Of a DNA stretch of 64,000 nt, positions 34,701 to 49,500 are shown in pieces. The stretch lies in the NCBI RefSeq assembly GCF_030272615.1, contig NC_081415.1, forward strand, positions 375,737,392 through 375,801,391. Direction: 5' to 3'. How positions within the stretch are numbered: position 1 is the stretch's first letter; each line of letters starts with the position of its first letter. The notes under the pieces are model-generated. The model was given only the letters and a program-made list of their open reading frames with translations, was not told the origin of the DNA and ran no database searches. A program made the position numbers and the translations under genes. The DNA is from Cryptomeria japonica (lineage: Eukaryota > Streptophyta > Pinopsida > Cupressales > Cupressaceae).

Positions 34701-37700
34701 CAATAATCGAAACCTCTTTTCAAATATTAATTGCCCAAAGTAAATAAGCATGGAATACGCTTCGTGATCGGCCCACCAGTATCATGCCAATTTCCTGCAA
34801 GGGTATTCAAAATATATGAACTTATTTCCCAGATCGTTAACAGAATAAGATACCTTGAAATATTTATATTCTTTATTCACTGCAAATTTGTCTTTGATGA
34901 AGACTCCTATATCTGCACTCATCCATCACACATGAAACCTCATAGGCTGGCACGAAAAACCAACTCTGCTACCATTGAAATATCCCCTACAGATATTAAT
35001 TTCCAAATTTTCACCCAAAGATTCACAAAAATCTTAACAACAATTTCACATGCAATTGATTTCAATACACCATCAAATTAAACTGAGGTTCATTAATTTT
35101 CAGACTGAAATAATAGTTTTGAAAGTTAGAAATAAACATTGCATTAAAATCCTCAGTAGAACAACAAAAATTACCAATCCCAGCTACAACATTTATAGTT
35201 GAATTTGGACAACCAGCAAATTGCATTTGAAGCACATGTGAGCCACCTGCGTGATAACTCCAACTGACAATGGGTTTTTGTCCATTGCCTCCAAGCTTGA
35301 GTGTTTGCGTCCTCAAACCTGGTAAAAACTAGAGCTTCCTAGAAACTCTCCAAGAGAATCAATTTCCAAACAAAATATCAAGCATAATCAGAGTGAGCCT
35401 CTCAATGTTCTTTTAAAGCACAACCTTGTGACTCTTCGTTTCCCCTTCTGCCTGTCCCTTCATATTCTTTTTCTTTGCCTTTTTATTTTCTCCCTCTTTT
35501 AAATTGAAATGACTTTATTAATTATTCACTGAGCTCTATTAAGTCATTTTAATACTTAATTATATAATTAAATTAAGTTGTCATTAAATTTGATATAATT
35601 TGACAATTTAAAATTTAATTATTTAATTGACTTCTAATGTCCCAAAAAGGGGACATTACAAAAGCATTTGATTAGTATTGTAGAGAAAATGTTCTTGGGT
35701 TTGAGTTTAGTTGGTTAGATGGAGCCTTGTGATGCTTTCAAAATCAATTTCCGACTATTTAGGTGCTCTCCAAAGTTTTTGGACTAGGGTAGAAGGGGAA
35801 ATTACATCATTCCGTTACAAATTCTAAAAATTACAAAGTTGTGGACCACTTCCATAGCAGCGTATTCCATTAGTGTCACTTCTGTGGTTGCATATTTGTC
35901 TTGCACAATGAAAATTATCGTGTGATGTTTGTGCGCATTTAGCTAGTCGTTATTTGTAATGTCCCCAATTTTAGCTGCTAGGCTAATAGGAGGTATAAGG
36001 AGAAATTAATTAAATTAATTTCTTATAAAGTCATTAAAATAAATAATTAAAAAAAAACTGACTTTATATTTAATTAATTTAATAAAAAGTGACTTAAGTA
36101 TAAAAATAAAATAATAATTAATAGTCACTTAATAAATAAATAAATAAAGTGTACCTACCCCCTTCTAGGAGGTGTCTGATGATGAGTTATGGAAAAGGTT
36201 AAATAGAAGAGGGTAAGAGAAGGAAAGCAGACTTGAATTGTGAATTGTTGATTGAATTGGTTTTGTAGAACCTAAAGGGTGTCTGCAGACTTAGGATCCT
36301 TGGGAACGGAAACTCCCATTGATCGCATAACTGAGAGGGTGAAAGATCTCTCGAGGGGTTGCATTGAGAGTGAGGAGTACTTTCAGCTTCTCATACTGAG
36401 TTTAAGGAGTATTTACATCAGACCTCATTTGAGCTTCAGATTTTCAGAACTTAACAGTTTGGTTCATAGTTGATGGGGGAAGCATTCTATGTGTGATTAG
36501 AAGGCAGCGATTTCATTTAAGCATAAGGGCGATATAGATTGATGACTAGAAGAGGCAAATCGAAGGAATGAGGTCATATCTTCATCGCTGTCTCAGACCC
36601 TGGTGACCACGTTTTAGCTCATATCCTATCATTCATGCATCGATTTTGATTACCATTGGTGCCCAAATACATTTGAGGACAAGGCGATTATCTTGTAATC
36701 TTTTACTGGAGGATTTGGTGTCAACATTATTTCCTATGCGAGGCCGAACTTCTGCAGGTCTGTCCCCTTCATGCACCATCAATTTCATCATTCAATGCTC
36801 AAGCTTGCTCAAAGGTGACCTAGGATGTTTGGCGCTATCCTCTATAAGGAGATCAGATTAATTTTACAGCAGTAATGGCGACCTTGTAGATGAATCGACT
36901 TGGCACTTGGAGGATTGTTGTTGGTTGGAGATTGCATGCTTCATCACCACAGACTACCAGGTTCTCCATTCTATTACATGCACTGCCGTTTTGGTTATGT
37001 AATAATGACTGTCATATGTATGATTTCAGTTGATGTGCATTGAATATGTAAGTGTCACATGTCCTCAGAAAATCTGAGACATGATATGTAATGATTTGTA
37101 ATGGCACATTGTTCTAGCAAATTAATTGAGTATTGGAGTAGTTTGGTGGCTGAATATTATAGTTTTGTCAGGTTGCATGACAACTATTTGATAAAATGTC
37201 AGTCCATGATAATGAAGCCTCATTTATCCTAATTGTTGTCCAACTCTTACATTGGTCTTCATACTTCAATTTTTGGTCAATAAGGAGTCCTCTTCAATAA
37301 GATTTAATGTTCAATGTCCCATATAACAATCTGAAACAAAAACAGCAAGCTAATTATTTGCGAGATAAGTGTTTGATGAATTTCCAAAAGAGGTGAAGTC
37401 TGAAAATTCATATCAGAATTAGGAAGGGACATTACATTATTCCAGTGTCTAACTGGTTAGGGGGAAGCCCAATTTTCTTGGAGAAGCATTTGATTAGCCT
37501 TACAGAGCAATTGCTTGTGGGTTTGAGTTGAATTGGTTAGGTGGAGCCCTTTGATGCTTTCAAAGTTGATTGTCGACATTTTGGGTGCTCTCCAAACTTA
37601 TTGGAGGAGGATACTATTTTTGGAAATTCTTGTAGTTGTCTTTGATCATCATCCCTAGTCTTGAATACCACTTTGGTATGACCAAAATTGCAAAATAATA

Positions 37701-40508
37701 TTATTTGGGTGCTTTTGGCATCATGGATATATTATTGAGTTATTTAATTAATATTTCACTAGGTTGCCAAGTCTAGTATGAGTACGAATACGGATACGAG
37801 TATGAATTCGTAGGTACACATTTTTCTACTTGGGTACGGGTACGTCGATATATATATATATGTTCAAACATCAAAATCATAAAATAGAAGCTCTCTATCA
37901 TTATTACAATTTGTACGATTTACCTTTCCCATAAATAAATGCCAGTAAATATTCATAATATCATAATATCATGTTTATAATTTGCAAAATTGATAATGTT
38001 CAACTAGCTGTTTAAAACAAATTGGAAAATAAAATTATAGAGGATCAAGATAAACAAGCAATTTCATTCTCTACATTTTTTTTATTACAAACAAATGATA
38101 AATGATCCTTAACTGTGAAAAGTCAAGCTAATGCATAATAAGACAATAAACTCATATGAAAAGCAATATCTCAATGTTTGTCCACCTAAAAAACTAACTT
38201 ATTCAATTTGTCGGAGGACAGAGATCAAACAATGATACTTGTCTACCAATTTGCTGAATTACTCATTTACTCGAGTACTAACTACCACCCGCACGTTCAA
38301 TTTGTTAGAGGAGAACAAAACTAATAAATACCGCAAACGCATCTTTCTAACTATATGCAAAACATGTTGCTTTTGCGCGATGTTATTTCTGACTTTTTGA
38401 TTTGGCTTGGGTTTGTCCTAGGTGCATCCTAGGGGCCTGAGCTCCACCTAGGATGAACCCAGGTGCAAACCTAGACCGTACTAGGACTTGAATTGGACGA
38501 GGACCTTATTCTAGGCTTAAACAGTAGAACCTGGTAGCGTAGATATTTTACTTAAGCTATCTAATGTTGAAAACATTAAAAGGGCAACTAAGTGTAATAG
38601 CTCATTTTAAAGGCGTTGAAAAGTTATTTCTAATGGACGCCTAGGAAAGGGACTTTATTCATGAAAAAATTTATTATTCCTCAAAAGTGTTTAAATCGAT
38701 CAATAAAGTTAACTATTTATTTTATAAAAGGAGTTTTGGAGCAAATCAGGAAAAAAGTAATATTTTATAGTTTTAAAATTTTATAGGAGATTGAGGGGTC
38801 ATTGTTTGGAGTGTTGATGAATTAGATTTTGCTTCTGCATTTCGAGCAAACTTGTGTTCTTCTCAAAAATCTTTGAGGATGAAACAATCTTGGGTTTGTT
38901 TGTTTTGGTGGTGAAAGATCCTCCCTAGCTGGTTTATGGTGGTTTCACTTTGGAAATCACACTGGAGCTTCAAAGGAGTTTGTTGTTTTTTGCAAAGGCT
39001 TTGAGGTGTGCAGATATATGTTGAAGCTTTGGTTTGATTAAGGTGTTGAGATTTTGCAGAGTTTGAAGTGTTAAATTACCATACTAAAATGGTCATACCC
39101 GAAGTTTGAAACCTCGAACTTGGCGCGGATTCTGCAGCCCAAAATAGGACGCGGATTCCAGACTTGTCACAAACTTGGCAAAACACTTGGCTAAAAATAA
39201 AACAGTAGTTTTACCATAAAAAAAAAGAAAATAATTCATTTAGAGAACATGAAAGCCTAATTTGACTATCAATTTGTCATAGTTGAAACTTGAAACATTA
39301 TGCATGTCATATGATCTTCAAACACGCAATATTTAAAAATTTCATAATTGCTATACATAGTTCCAAACTCTCAAATGTATAACAGCATCATAATTTATTA
39401 ATGTTTGCTTATAATGATAGGTCAAAACGAGAACAACAATCAAATACAATCTACATCTTCCTCTCTCCCCATCTGATGTAACTCAATTTGTCAGGCGTCG
39501 ACCTAAAAGGTGCTACATTATAAAAATGATGAAGAATTTTTTCTTCAACATTGTCTTTTTGGATCTCAAATGCTCCTCTTCTCCTCTCCTTTCCTATATT
39601 GGTGTTCAGCCCTATTTTGGTCAATATTGGACAAAATTTTTTTTGAAGGAAAGCCACTTTTTTAATGTTTTTTTACCTCCCTAGCGGCACCCAAGTGTAC
39701 CCAAGAGTCCATGCCCAAAACTCGGTAGTTCAAGTCTAGGACTCAGATGAATACTCCTCAGGACTCTTCTGAACTCGCCTCGGGAGTCAATGGCAAGTGG
39801 ACTCGTCTATAGATAGGATTCGTGAGTTTGGAGAGTTCTAGAGTCTTCAAACTATGGTCATACCATCACATGAAGGGTGTGCCAATGATGGAGTATGGCA
39901 TGTGTTTGGGTTAAAGAGTTAGTTTGCAGCTTGTTCTAGAGTGATTGTTGTTTGTATTGAGGCGCTTGGCTGTAGAGATTCTTAATGAGATGATTTGTTG
40001 TTGATCAAATTATGTTTGAAGGAGTTTGGGTTTGTGGCCTTAGGGTTTGATGGTATTTCAGACCTCTTCATTAGCTATTTTAGATTTCAGAGCTGCATAT
40101 GACATTTTATTGGGAACAAAGTTTTTTAGTGATTTTAGTGTTCCAACATCAACTATAGTGTTTGAGTAGTGATGGTTGTGATGCATTGCATTATTTGAAT
40201 GATTTCTACATGATATTCAATGTTATTTCAGACTCATATTGGCTGTTATTTTATATCATACCTGTGTATAGGTGTTTGACAGTGATTTTTAGTGTTACTT
40301 AACTGATTTCACATCTTCTCCATCATCTAGTCCAATTGTCATTCAGTTGGGTATGATTGCTTTTTTATTTTGTATGATTCATTAGTGATATTTACTTAAT
40401 AGAATCTATTGCAGCAGTATTTTAGTTTCAAAATCAGAGATATAAGATTGTATTGCAGTTCTTGTTAATCATTGTATATATATATATATATACACACGTA
40501 TATATATA

Positions 40509-40579
<71 letters not shown>

Positions 40580-43500
40580 GTACGGACGAACCTGAGCCAC
40601 AAACCCAAAGTGCAAAAAAAAAATTGCCCGAACCCACAAACCGCGTTCGCATGCCCGAATTTGAGCCTGAACCCAAACCGGTAACTTAGATTTGCTTATT
40701 CTTTGTTGCAACAATATATGTTTGTAATTTCTTGATGGTCGTATTGTCCGTTGTTTTTGTTCTTCCATTTCTGATACTGTAATATCGGACAGTTTACCAC
40801 CAATACATGTAGCATTTCATATTTGGCCAAACCTGGTATTGTTGACCATTTTGGTTTGAATCAAGGCTTGACTCATGCTACTGATTTGCATGTTCACTCT
40901 GTTTATCATGCACTTTGTTGAAGAAGCGTAGACATGGTTGGCTCAGCTGCCTAGTGCATGCTTGTGTTGCATATTATGCACTATGGAATAATTGTGAGAT
41001 GTGATCATTGTGGACGCTTGGTGTGTACATGATTATTTGCATGGCATTTATTATAGTGGCAGGTTGAGTATAAGTGTGATCCTAAGCACTGTATGCTCTC
41101 ACCTTGCGCATCTCGAGATTTGGGTGATCAAAAGGTGTATTAAAGACTGCCTGTTGCTTGGTTTTCAGTTGAGATTATTTGGAAAAAAGTAGAGGTGGTC
41201 ATTACATAGGGTTTATGAGCTTTTATGTATCTTGATATAATTGTGATGGGTTTTAATTACATAGCTTTAATTTGTAATTAATTGCGGAAAATTTTCTCGA
41301 TATTTGTACATGATACTATGTGATGTAAACTTTGATGTTTTTGATCTAAGTTAGTATCAATTATCTTTTTTGCTCTTTTAGTTTACAATTTGTTAATTAA
41401 TATTGGTTCGAGTATTTTCTAATGAGCAGCTAGTTTGTTGAGTTTCAAAGATTATATTATTAGTATACTATGATTTCCATATAGCAATTGTATTCTACAC
41501 ATTGTTATGATGGTTAGCTTGTTAAATGTATGCCTACAGGTGGAATACTTAAAACCTAGTGTTACTTTTTTTTAATAGATAGGCCTATCTTAATCCTTTT
41601 ACTTTCTCTTTGTTCTCTTTTGAATTATTTTGTGTAGTGGGATAGATAGTATTTGCTTTGAACTAAACCAGTTTGTTTAAAGTAATTGATTTCATCATTG
41701 GTGTTTGATTCATTTGTTTTTAAATTAGGTCAAATCTGTTATCTTATTGTTAAGATGTAAGGAAATCTAGGGTGGTAATCTAAACAAGGAATTACCTAGG
41801 TAGAATATGCAGTTGTCTTGATAATATTAGAGCATTGTGTTCTCATATTGACCTTTAAAATTTATGGAATGGTGGTTAATTTTCTAGTAATGTTTACAGA
41901 TTAGTTTTTACAAATTTGGGAGGAGACCGTCGGTTTGCTTCCATAGTTGCTAAACGGTTGGAAACTCTTGGGGCATTGACACAAGGTGATCGTAGGTACG
42001 TTTTGACACCAATTTTTTGAAATTATTTTGGTTGCTGTAAATCTTACATACCTAATATATTTATGACACATTTAGTCATGATGAGTAATTTACTATACTT
42101 TTTTATTTGGGCATTAGATATTGAATCTCTATTGGAGAAGCCATTCTTCCATTGATACTTGTTATTGGTAGGGAATGTTATGCTTTGATGTGTTAAACAT
42201 ATTATTGATTTGGCCATTATAAGTTTTTGTTTGCAGGGCAGGGCCATCTTTGAGTGCATATAATTATGACAGTGCTTATGGAAAGAAAGCCCTCAGTATG
42301 ATGTACAGGGCTATCATGGAACAAGTAAAATAGCTGAATTGTATCTCATGCAATTGTGTTTTTTACTTATACTGAGATAAGATGAAAAAAGTTTGTTTCT
42401 TTCTATAAAATAATTTGCAGGGTGATGCACCAATTTTACCTCCACATTGTTTATCTGAAGATTCAGAAAGAGTCAATGAATTTCATAGGAAGGCAAGGGC
42501 AGCATTGATCTCAGTGGGAATCATTAGGGATGCATTGCCAGGTAATATGAACATATGGTCACTTTCAACTAACATAACACTCTGCATTATGTGCATACAT
42601 AGCACCGTTTTATTTGTTTATATCTTTTTACAACCTATGCATTTAGTAGCCTCTAGAAAACAAAGCATGTCTTAAGGATATGGTTTTTTTAGTGGGGACA
42701 AGTCATACTATAGATGAGGCCAAGATGCAGGGAACATCAGCTTATGTATCTCAACATCTTGTGGGGTGTTTTATGCATGGAACAAAAACTAAAAAGATAT
42801 TGTGTTTTTGAATAAATAGAGTAACAAGAAGAAAATTGATTGTAGGTTGGGCATAGAAGATTTGCATAGAATATTGTTGCATAATGGAGTACAAAAGAGG
42901 AGATTTGTATATTCCACCAATTTTTCGAGGAGGGGAAGAGGGGATGCATTTTTTTGGGAGGAAGAGATGTGAAAGGAAATACAAGGGCAAGGAAAGAAAA
43001 ACAAAATCCAAGTAAGTTTATTGATGAAATAAATGTTATCAAGAGAAATGCAAAAACCTTGGAGCAATCACCCAAATGTGAAGGAGGAGGCACAAGAACC
43101 TTTGAAAGGGGAAAAGCAAAGAAAAACCCCTCGTGTTATTATGAATGAGGCAATGCCTAAAATGTGAGAGAGAGAGAGAGAGCAAGAAGCTCTTTACAAT
43201 ATTGTCATTAAGAAGAAATGAGAGAGAAGACATCTCTTAAATAGAGATGAGGAGAGGAGTTACAAAGTAACTCTCAAATCTATGAATGCCACCATTCATA
43301 AAATGTGTGTGCCATGTGTCCACATCCTCTTAAGGAGGAAATCTAAAATACCTTAATAAAAAAAAATAAAAGAAATGACTTGTCCTCGCACATGTACAAG
43401 AGGACAAATTATATGTAGGGATTCCAAAGGAATATTTCAAACTAAATACAAATAAACCTAAGCCAAGTAAAAATTAAATATTCTAACACCCCCCCTTAAG

Positions 43501-46500
43501 CTTTACTTGGAGAGTTTACATCAAACCCTTCAATGGGTTGCAAACCAAGGTTTTTACAATGAAATTGGAGCTTCTCTTTACAAAGTGGCTTGGTCAAAAT
43601 ATTTGCAACTTGGTCTTCCCTTTTGCAATAGAGGAGTGAAACTTGCTTGGCTTCAATTTGTTCTCTAATAAAGTGGTGTTGGAGAGGAATGTGTTTTGTC
43701 CTTGCATGGAAACTGGATTTTTAGCCAAGGCAATGGCACTTTGGTTGTCACAATACAATGGAGTTGGTTTGTGTTGAGGTAGACCCAAATTTTCAAGTAG
43801 TCTTCTAAGCCACAAGGCTTCTTTGGAAGCATTAGTGCATCCTTTGTACTCAGCTTTAGTGGATCCAAGCGAGGTAGATTGTTGCTTTTTACTATTCCAA
43901 GAAATTGCTCCTGAACCAACAAAAAAACAATAACCACAAGTAGATTTCCATCATTGGGATCTCCACCTAGATTGGAATTAGTAAAACCTTTTAAAGTAAA
44001 ATCAGAATTTGCATCATAAAACAAACCTACATTAATAGTTCCTTAAATATATCTTAAAATTCGTTTAGCAACTTTAAAGTGTGTTTGTTGAGGTTTAGAC
44101 ATGAATCTTGAAACCAAACCAACACTATAAGCAATATCTGACCTAGTAATAGTTAAATAAATTTCCAACTAATTGTCTCTACAAAGTAGGATCAACAAGT
44201 GGAGTTTGTATATCAAGCATTAACTTAGTGCCTAATTCAATAGGAATTGAAACATGGTTAGCATCATTCATTTTAAACTTGTTTAAAAGATCTTGAACAT
44301 ATTTACTTTGAGATAAAGAAATATCATTACTTGTTTGCCAAATTTGCATTCCCCAAAAAAAATGTAAAAGTTGTAAAATAGTTTACCTTGACTTTGCTCG
44401 GTTTGTGAAAATTTTTAACTTTTGTCATCATTGTTGTAAATCTTTATTGCTTTCTTACTCAAGAAATATCTGTAAAAAAAAAGATCGTCATTTGTAGTTC
44501 ACATTAGCAAAATCCATTTCAAACAATTTGTTTCATGTATTAGATTATATTAGATTTTATTTAAGTTACAGGTAAAATATACTAAGGTTCTTGAATCTGG
44601 GGCTTTTAATCCCTTATTGTGGCTGACAATTTTTATGAGGTCAACATTTTTTTAGCTTTGTTTCATTTTAGTTCATCACTTAAAACAACTCAATTCTAAG
44701 ACAATCTACTGTTCTCTAAAAAAAACACCAGAAAATGCCAAGTGCAATCAACTAGGTTGAATACAGATAAGATAAAATTTGTGTTGGTGAAGTAGCCAGG
44801 GTAGAGTATTCCTTGATTAGCAGATTCACATCATCTTGAAGCAAATTATACTGAAGTGCTGCATTCTATGCCATATTTTTGCCATGAGTTATATTTGGGT
44901 TCATTGCTATCAGTACCTGACTTTTTTAAATTAAAAAAATGTACGTAGTAGTATTTTTCTTCCTTAGGGTAATCTCACTCAATTCTTATTCATTACCTTG
45001 TGTCAACATAACTTTTAATGTTTTCTTGACAAGAAAACTTTAGCATATTCTTTATACATGGCATTTTCTTTAATTAAATCTGTTTGCATCTAGGAGACTG
45101 TCTTTGCAGCCATCAGATCTACTAGGGCATCTTTTTGAGTGGGTTTATCTTTACATATTGGTGGTTATTCACTGACTTGGTGTATTTTTCCTTAACATTT
45201 TCTGTTCCTTTATCCCCAAAAACTTCAAGCAATAATTAATTTTCAAAGTTTTGACCTTTTAATTTCATTAAAGCATAAACTTTTGGGGTGCAACTTGAGA
45301 AGCAGTACTGATGCTTATATTTTTCATGGTATTAACCTTTTAGCTTTCTCCAAATAGCAATGCTAGATTTCTCTCACTCTGATCAACAAATTTTGGGGGA
45401 AGCTTCCAGCTTCAAACTAGATCTTTGATTTATCTTCCTCAGTTTGTGACTGGGTTCACATCTTAATCACACCCTTGGGACCCTTCTCAAACATTCCTCT
45501 TATACAATAACTAGAAGTTTCTTGGACAACTTTCTCTGAAACTGATGCAAGGTACGAGTTCATTAAGAAGATGCTAATTATTACACTGTTATAGATAAGT
45601 TCCTAACACCCTGACTAAGTCATTTGCTATAACAAGGTCTGCCATAATTTGAAAATAATTAATTGTCAACAGATTAAATAAACTAACGGTTTTATCTCAT
45701 CTGCAAGGGAAAAAAAAAGCCTTTTACCTTTTTATTGCCTTCTAATTTGTTCTGTTTAGGTTGCCCTTTATCCAAGGTGTTGTTTGTGTTTGGAATCAAT
45801 CCTAATTTTTAACGTTTCCCATGCTTCATAACAGTTACAGAGAAACCTTCGGGTCGAATACTTGAAACAGATATGCATGATATTGGGCGTTTTTTGAATC
45901 GTATTTTGGGTATACTCCCTGATATGCAAAACAGGTATATTGGGCACTTTGCTTTGTATTTTGGAGACTGTAGAATTTTAATTTGTTTGTAATTATTACA
46001 AGTGTATATTCTACTGCAGGCTTTTTGAGTATTTTAGTAGTATTTTAGATATTCTGGTGCATGATGCTCGCAAAGAAGGGGAGTTTGATTCTGGAATTGT
46101 TGACATCAAAGCTAACTTTATAAAGCTACAGGGTTCCCCAAAGGTCAGTATTATCTGCTTTGAAGTTTGCAAATTTTGTCATGGTTTTGCGCAAGGAGCC
46201 ATGCTATCAGTATGTTCTATTGTTCTAATTTATAATGTATCTTAGCAGACTGTACATGTGGACCAAATGTCTGGTGCATCAACTACGCTGTTTACATTAC
46301 AAATTGATCGTGGAATTGTATGGGAGGTATACATCTGGGGTTGATATCATTAATTCGTCAGAATGGATCCGCTATAGAAGAGTTTGGTTTCAAATCTCAT
46401 CATTGTACTACATTTATAAATTGTGCATGAAGATTGGTCTATAATTTTCTTTCTTATTTTTTTTTTCCTTGTAACATATGGGATTTGATTCTTTGATGAT

Positions 46501-49500
46501 AAAACAATTTAATTTCTTCCTTGCAGTCTGTAAAAGAGTTGTTGGATCAAAACATGAAGAATTCTGTAAACCAGGCAGATGGTGGATTTTATGAATCAAG
46601 ACGGGAATGGCTTGGTCGAAAGCATTGTTTGCTAGCCATTGAATGGTATGATTCTGTATGATGTTATATGCTACTTATTTGTTAATGACTGTATTGAAAC
46701 AAGTTGGGTAGAAAGTGTGTAGGAAAGAAGAAGAAAAGAAATCACAGTTCTGCCAACATTGTAATTCTGCCTGTGTTGTTGTTTTTGACATGTTGGTGCT
46801 TATCGTAGTTCTCCACTTTATTTGTTCATAAAACATTTTATTATAATGCTGGAGTTTGTATCCATCACATGGGATAATCAAATGTAGTTCATAAAAAAAC
46901 TGGGTTTTAGCTTTCACTCTTTTAACTGCAAAGAAAGTGGCCCTTTTATCTCACTCTGTCTACTCGCTTACAAATTCTGCAAAGGGAGCATTGTGAACAT
47001 TCAAATATATATTTATACGCTTATTCACGTTTAATCACATTTCAGGTATGTTAGCCAATGAAGTAATCACAGGATTTTGTATGTAAAATATTTTTTATCT
47101 GCATCAATGGTACCAAATTTCATTTATGAACTTTGAAAGTGTAGACTGCTTTACATTCTAGTTTTACTTATAAATTATGTGGTATGGGAAGGAGACAACC
47201 TGCCTCAATTGCAATAACGAGTATCTTGGGAAAATATCGAGCAAGTGGAATGGGGTAGATTCAAAGAAAGTACATTGTTCAAAGACAAATATATATTGGT
47301 CTTACAACAGGACACCTCTTCCTGATGAAATGAAACCTGTTGATCACTATGTGGGCTTTCTGCTTTATAACTAAAGTCCATTGGAATGCCTGAATAAAGC
47401 AAGATTAAGAATAAATTGAATGCTAGTCAATTGGTTTTGTTGTTTGTACTCTAGAGAAGAGAAATAACCCTATTAAATTATTAATCACTGAATGTGCCTA
47501 CAATGGTTTTTCACTTTGTAGTCTAGGGCTTTGTTTCCTTAATCCTTTTGAGACTTGATGGGACAGGATTCATCTTTGTGAATTAGTGGCCGATAATCTC
47601 CCATTTTTAAAATGGATGCTAGGGGTGATTTAGATTTGGTGTGAGGGTCATAAGTTGATGTTTCTTGTTTTACTGTTGAGAAAAGGCTTGGAGTCTTTAG
47701 CGCCAATCCTTTCTTTCCTCTTGTTGGCTTGAATTGGAAATAAGTGCATTAGGTGATTGCTTGATTAAATAAAGGGCAAGGGGTCTCTAGGATATTGGCT
47801 AGAGTTGTAAAATATTCACAAGTTTATGGAGAGCAACAAATATTAACAGTAATAAAATTGTAAATTTAATCATGACAGCAATGTAACAGTATTATTTCAG
47901 CAGCATAACAATGGTTTGTTCATGGCAACAATATAGTATATAATAACAGTATTTTGATTGTTTAAATTTTAAAATTTGAAGTTTAGAAATTAAAATCAAA
48001 GTTTAAATTTAACTGTTGGAGATACAAAGTATGATGGAGATGATGCAATTTGGGAATATAAACCATCAAAATTATGAAGAGCACACAAATATACTGAGGA
48101 GGGGGGGCTGAATCAGTATATAAATTATTTTTAACTTTTAGATTGATTTGAAACTATGTTTCTACTTCAAATAACGATACACATAGCAAAGAACACAAAG
48201 AAAACAGCTTTTACGTGGAATCCCAAAATGGGAGAAAACCACGGCAAATGAATGCTAGTATATTCTTTCTTTTACAATTTGTAGGGGCGCAAACGCCTAG
48301 ATTGATTTGTGAGCACCAATCCACGGGAAGCACCAACTCCCCAAATTCTGATTCTGTGAGCACCAATCCACTGGAAGCACCAACTCCCACTTCTGATTTT
48401 ATGAACACCAATCCACAAGGATGAAGCACCAACTCCACCTAAATGAGGCACAAAATTTTGGTATGAATGGCTCCTTTAATCTGCTATATGACTGTCATAT
48501 ATCTGCTATGAAGTATTCCACAAATCTGTCAAAACTGATTACTCTGCCTTCTAAAAATCTGCAACAAAGCTTTTACTGAATATCCTCCTTAATTCTCACG
48601 TGTATTCTCTTTTGACAACCTTCCCCTTATGAGTCGATAACCTTCTTATTTTCATCTAATAGTCTGATATAATTCTCTTCTCAGCATATACTCCCTTTTC
48701 TGAAATTTTTTCTCAGCATTTCTCATCCACACACTTAATCAACCTCTGTTTGGTTCCTTTATATATATATATATCTCACATAACCTTTCATAGAAAGGTT
48801 GTATCTAATCAACCATTGAATGTGACTTTTGTTTAATCGAACCATAAACATATGATTTCTTCATAACCTTAATTATTATAAGGAATAAGACAAATCGGTT
48901 ATCCTTATAGAAAGCCCTTTGAAAAGTCAGCCCCTTTTGGTTATCACAGTATGTCTTAACAAGTCATAATGAATCGTATTTTGAAAACAAAATATTCCTT
49001 AATGAACATTGCACCATTTGGAGAGCAAGCAACTGTTTTTCTTCTAATCACTACCCATTTCCTTAACAAAACATATTAATCGTATATTGACATTTTTTAA
49101 TGTAATATGGTCATCATCGTATTAGTTTGCTATTTTTTCTGATATAAATCATTAGTTACACCTGCCACCTTGGTGTAGATCGATGCTAGTTGTTTTAATC
49201 AAATCGCTGCTTGAGTTATGAGTCTTCCACGCTGAGTCTTGCTGCACCCTTTCATATCTTCATTCTTGACTTCTTCAGAATGTAAATCTTAGTACAATCA
49301 TGATGCCAAAACTCAAACAGATTCCACCATTCCACGAGAATCTGATCCTGTTTATTAATAATTTTTATAATAAATCATGCAATTTATTAAGTGCTGTACA
49401 TTGACTTTCAATCACTGCTTGTGTATATGTGATTTATCGCTGCTCTTTAATAATATATCTGTTTAGATTTGGAAGCCATCATATGTGGCCAATGTCTGTA

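Larger units (their letters stand above)
29304..35660 (-). mobile_element. Two-LTR retroelement carrying a captured PDS5 fragment
   Basis: Direct LTRs lie at 29304-29978 and 34976-35660, clearly diverged (by eye roughly 8-10%). The orientation is minus: a primer-binding site complementary to initiator tRNA-Met (TGGTAGCAGAGT) follows the LTR at 34976, and a polypurine tract precedes the other LTR. The flanks are GAAGC and AAAGC, a 5-bp target duplication with one change. The interior (about 5 kb) holds no protease, RT, RNase H or integrase that I can see. Instead it has a broken ORF whose main part is PDS5-like. It is therefore a non-autonomous element moved by partner enzymes. The related empty site near 37480 supports the boundaries. 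Confidence 0.88.

Noticed and set aside
37775-38500. GGTACG- and CCTAGG-rich stretch as another hAT-like element
   Set aside because: No inverted ends or target duplication could be identified.
40453-40768. Several overlapping open frames rich in YIYIYI
   Set aside because: They are translations of a TA microsatellite.
48100-48125. G-run as a polypurine tract of another element
   Set aside because: No LTR start with a matching partner could be found next to it.
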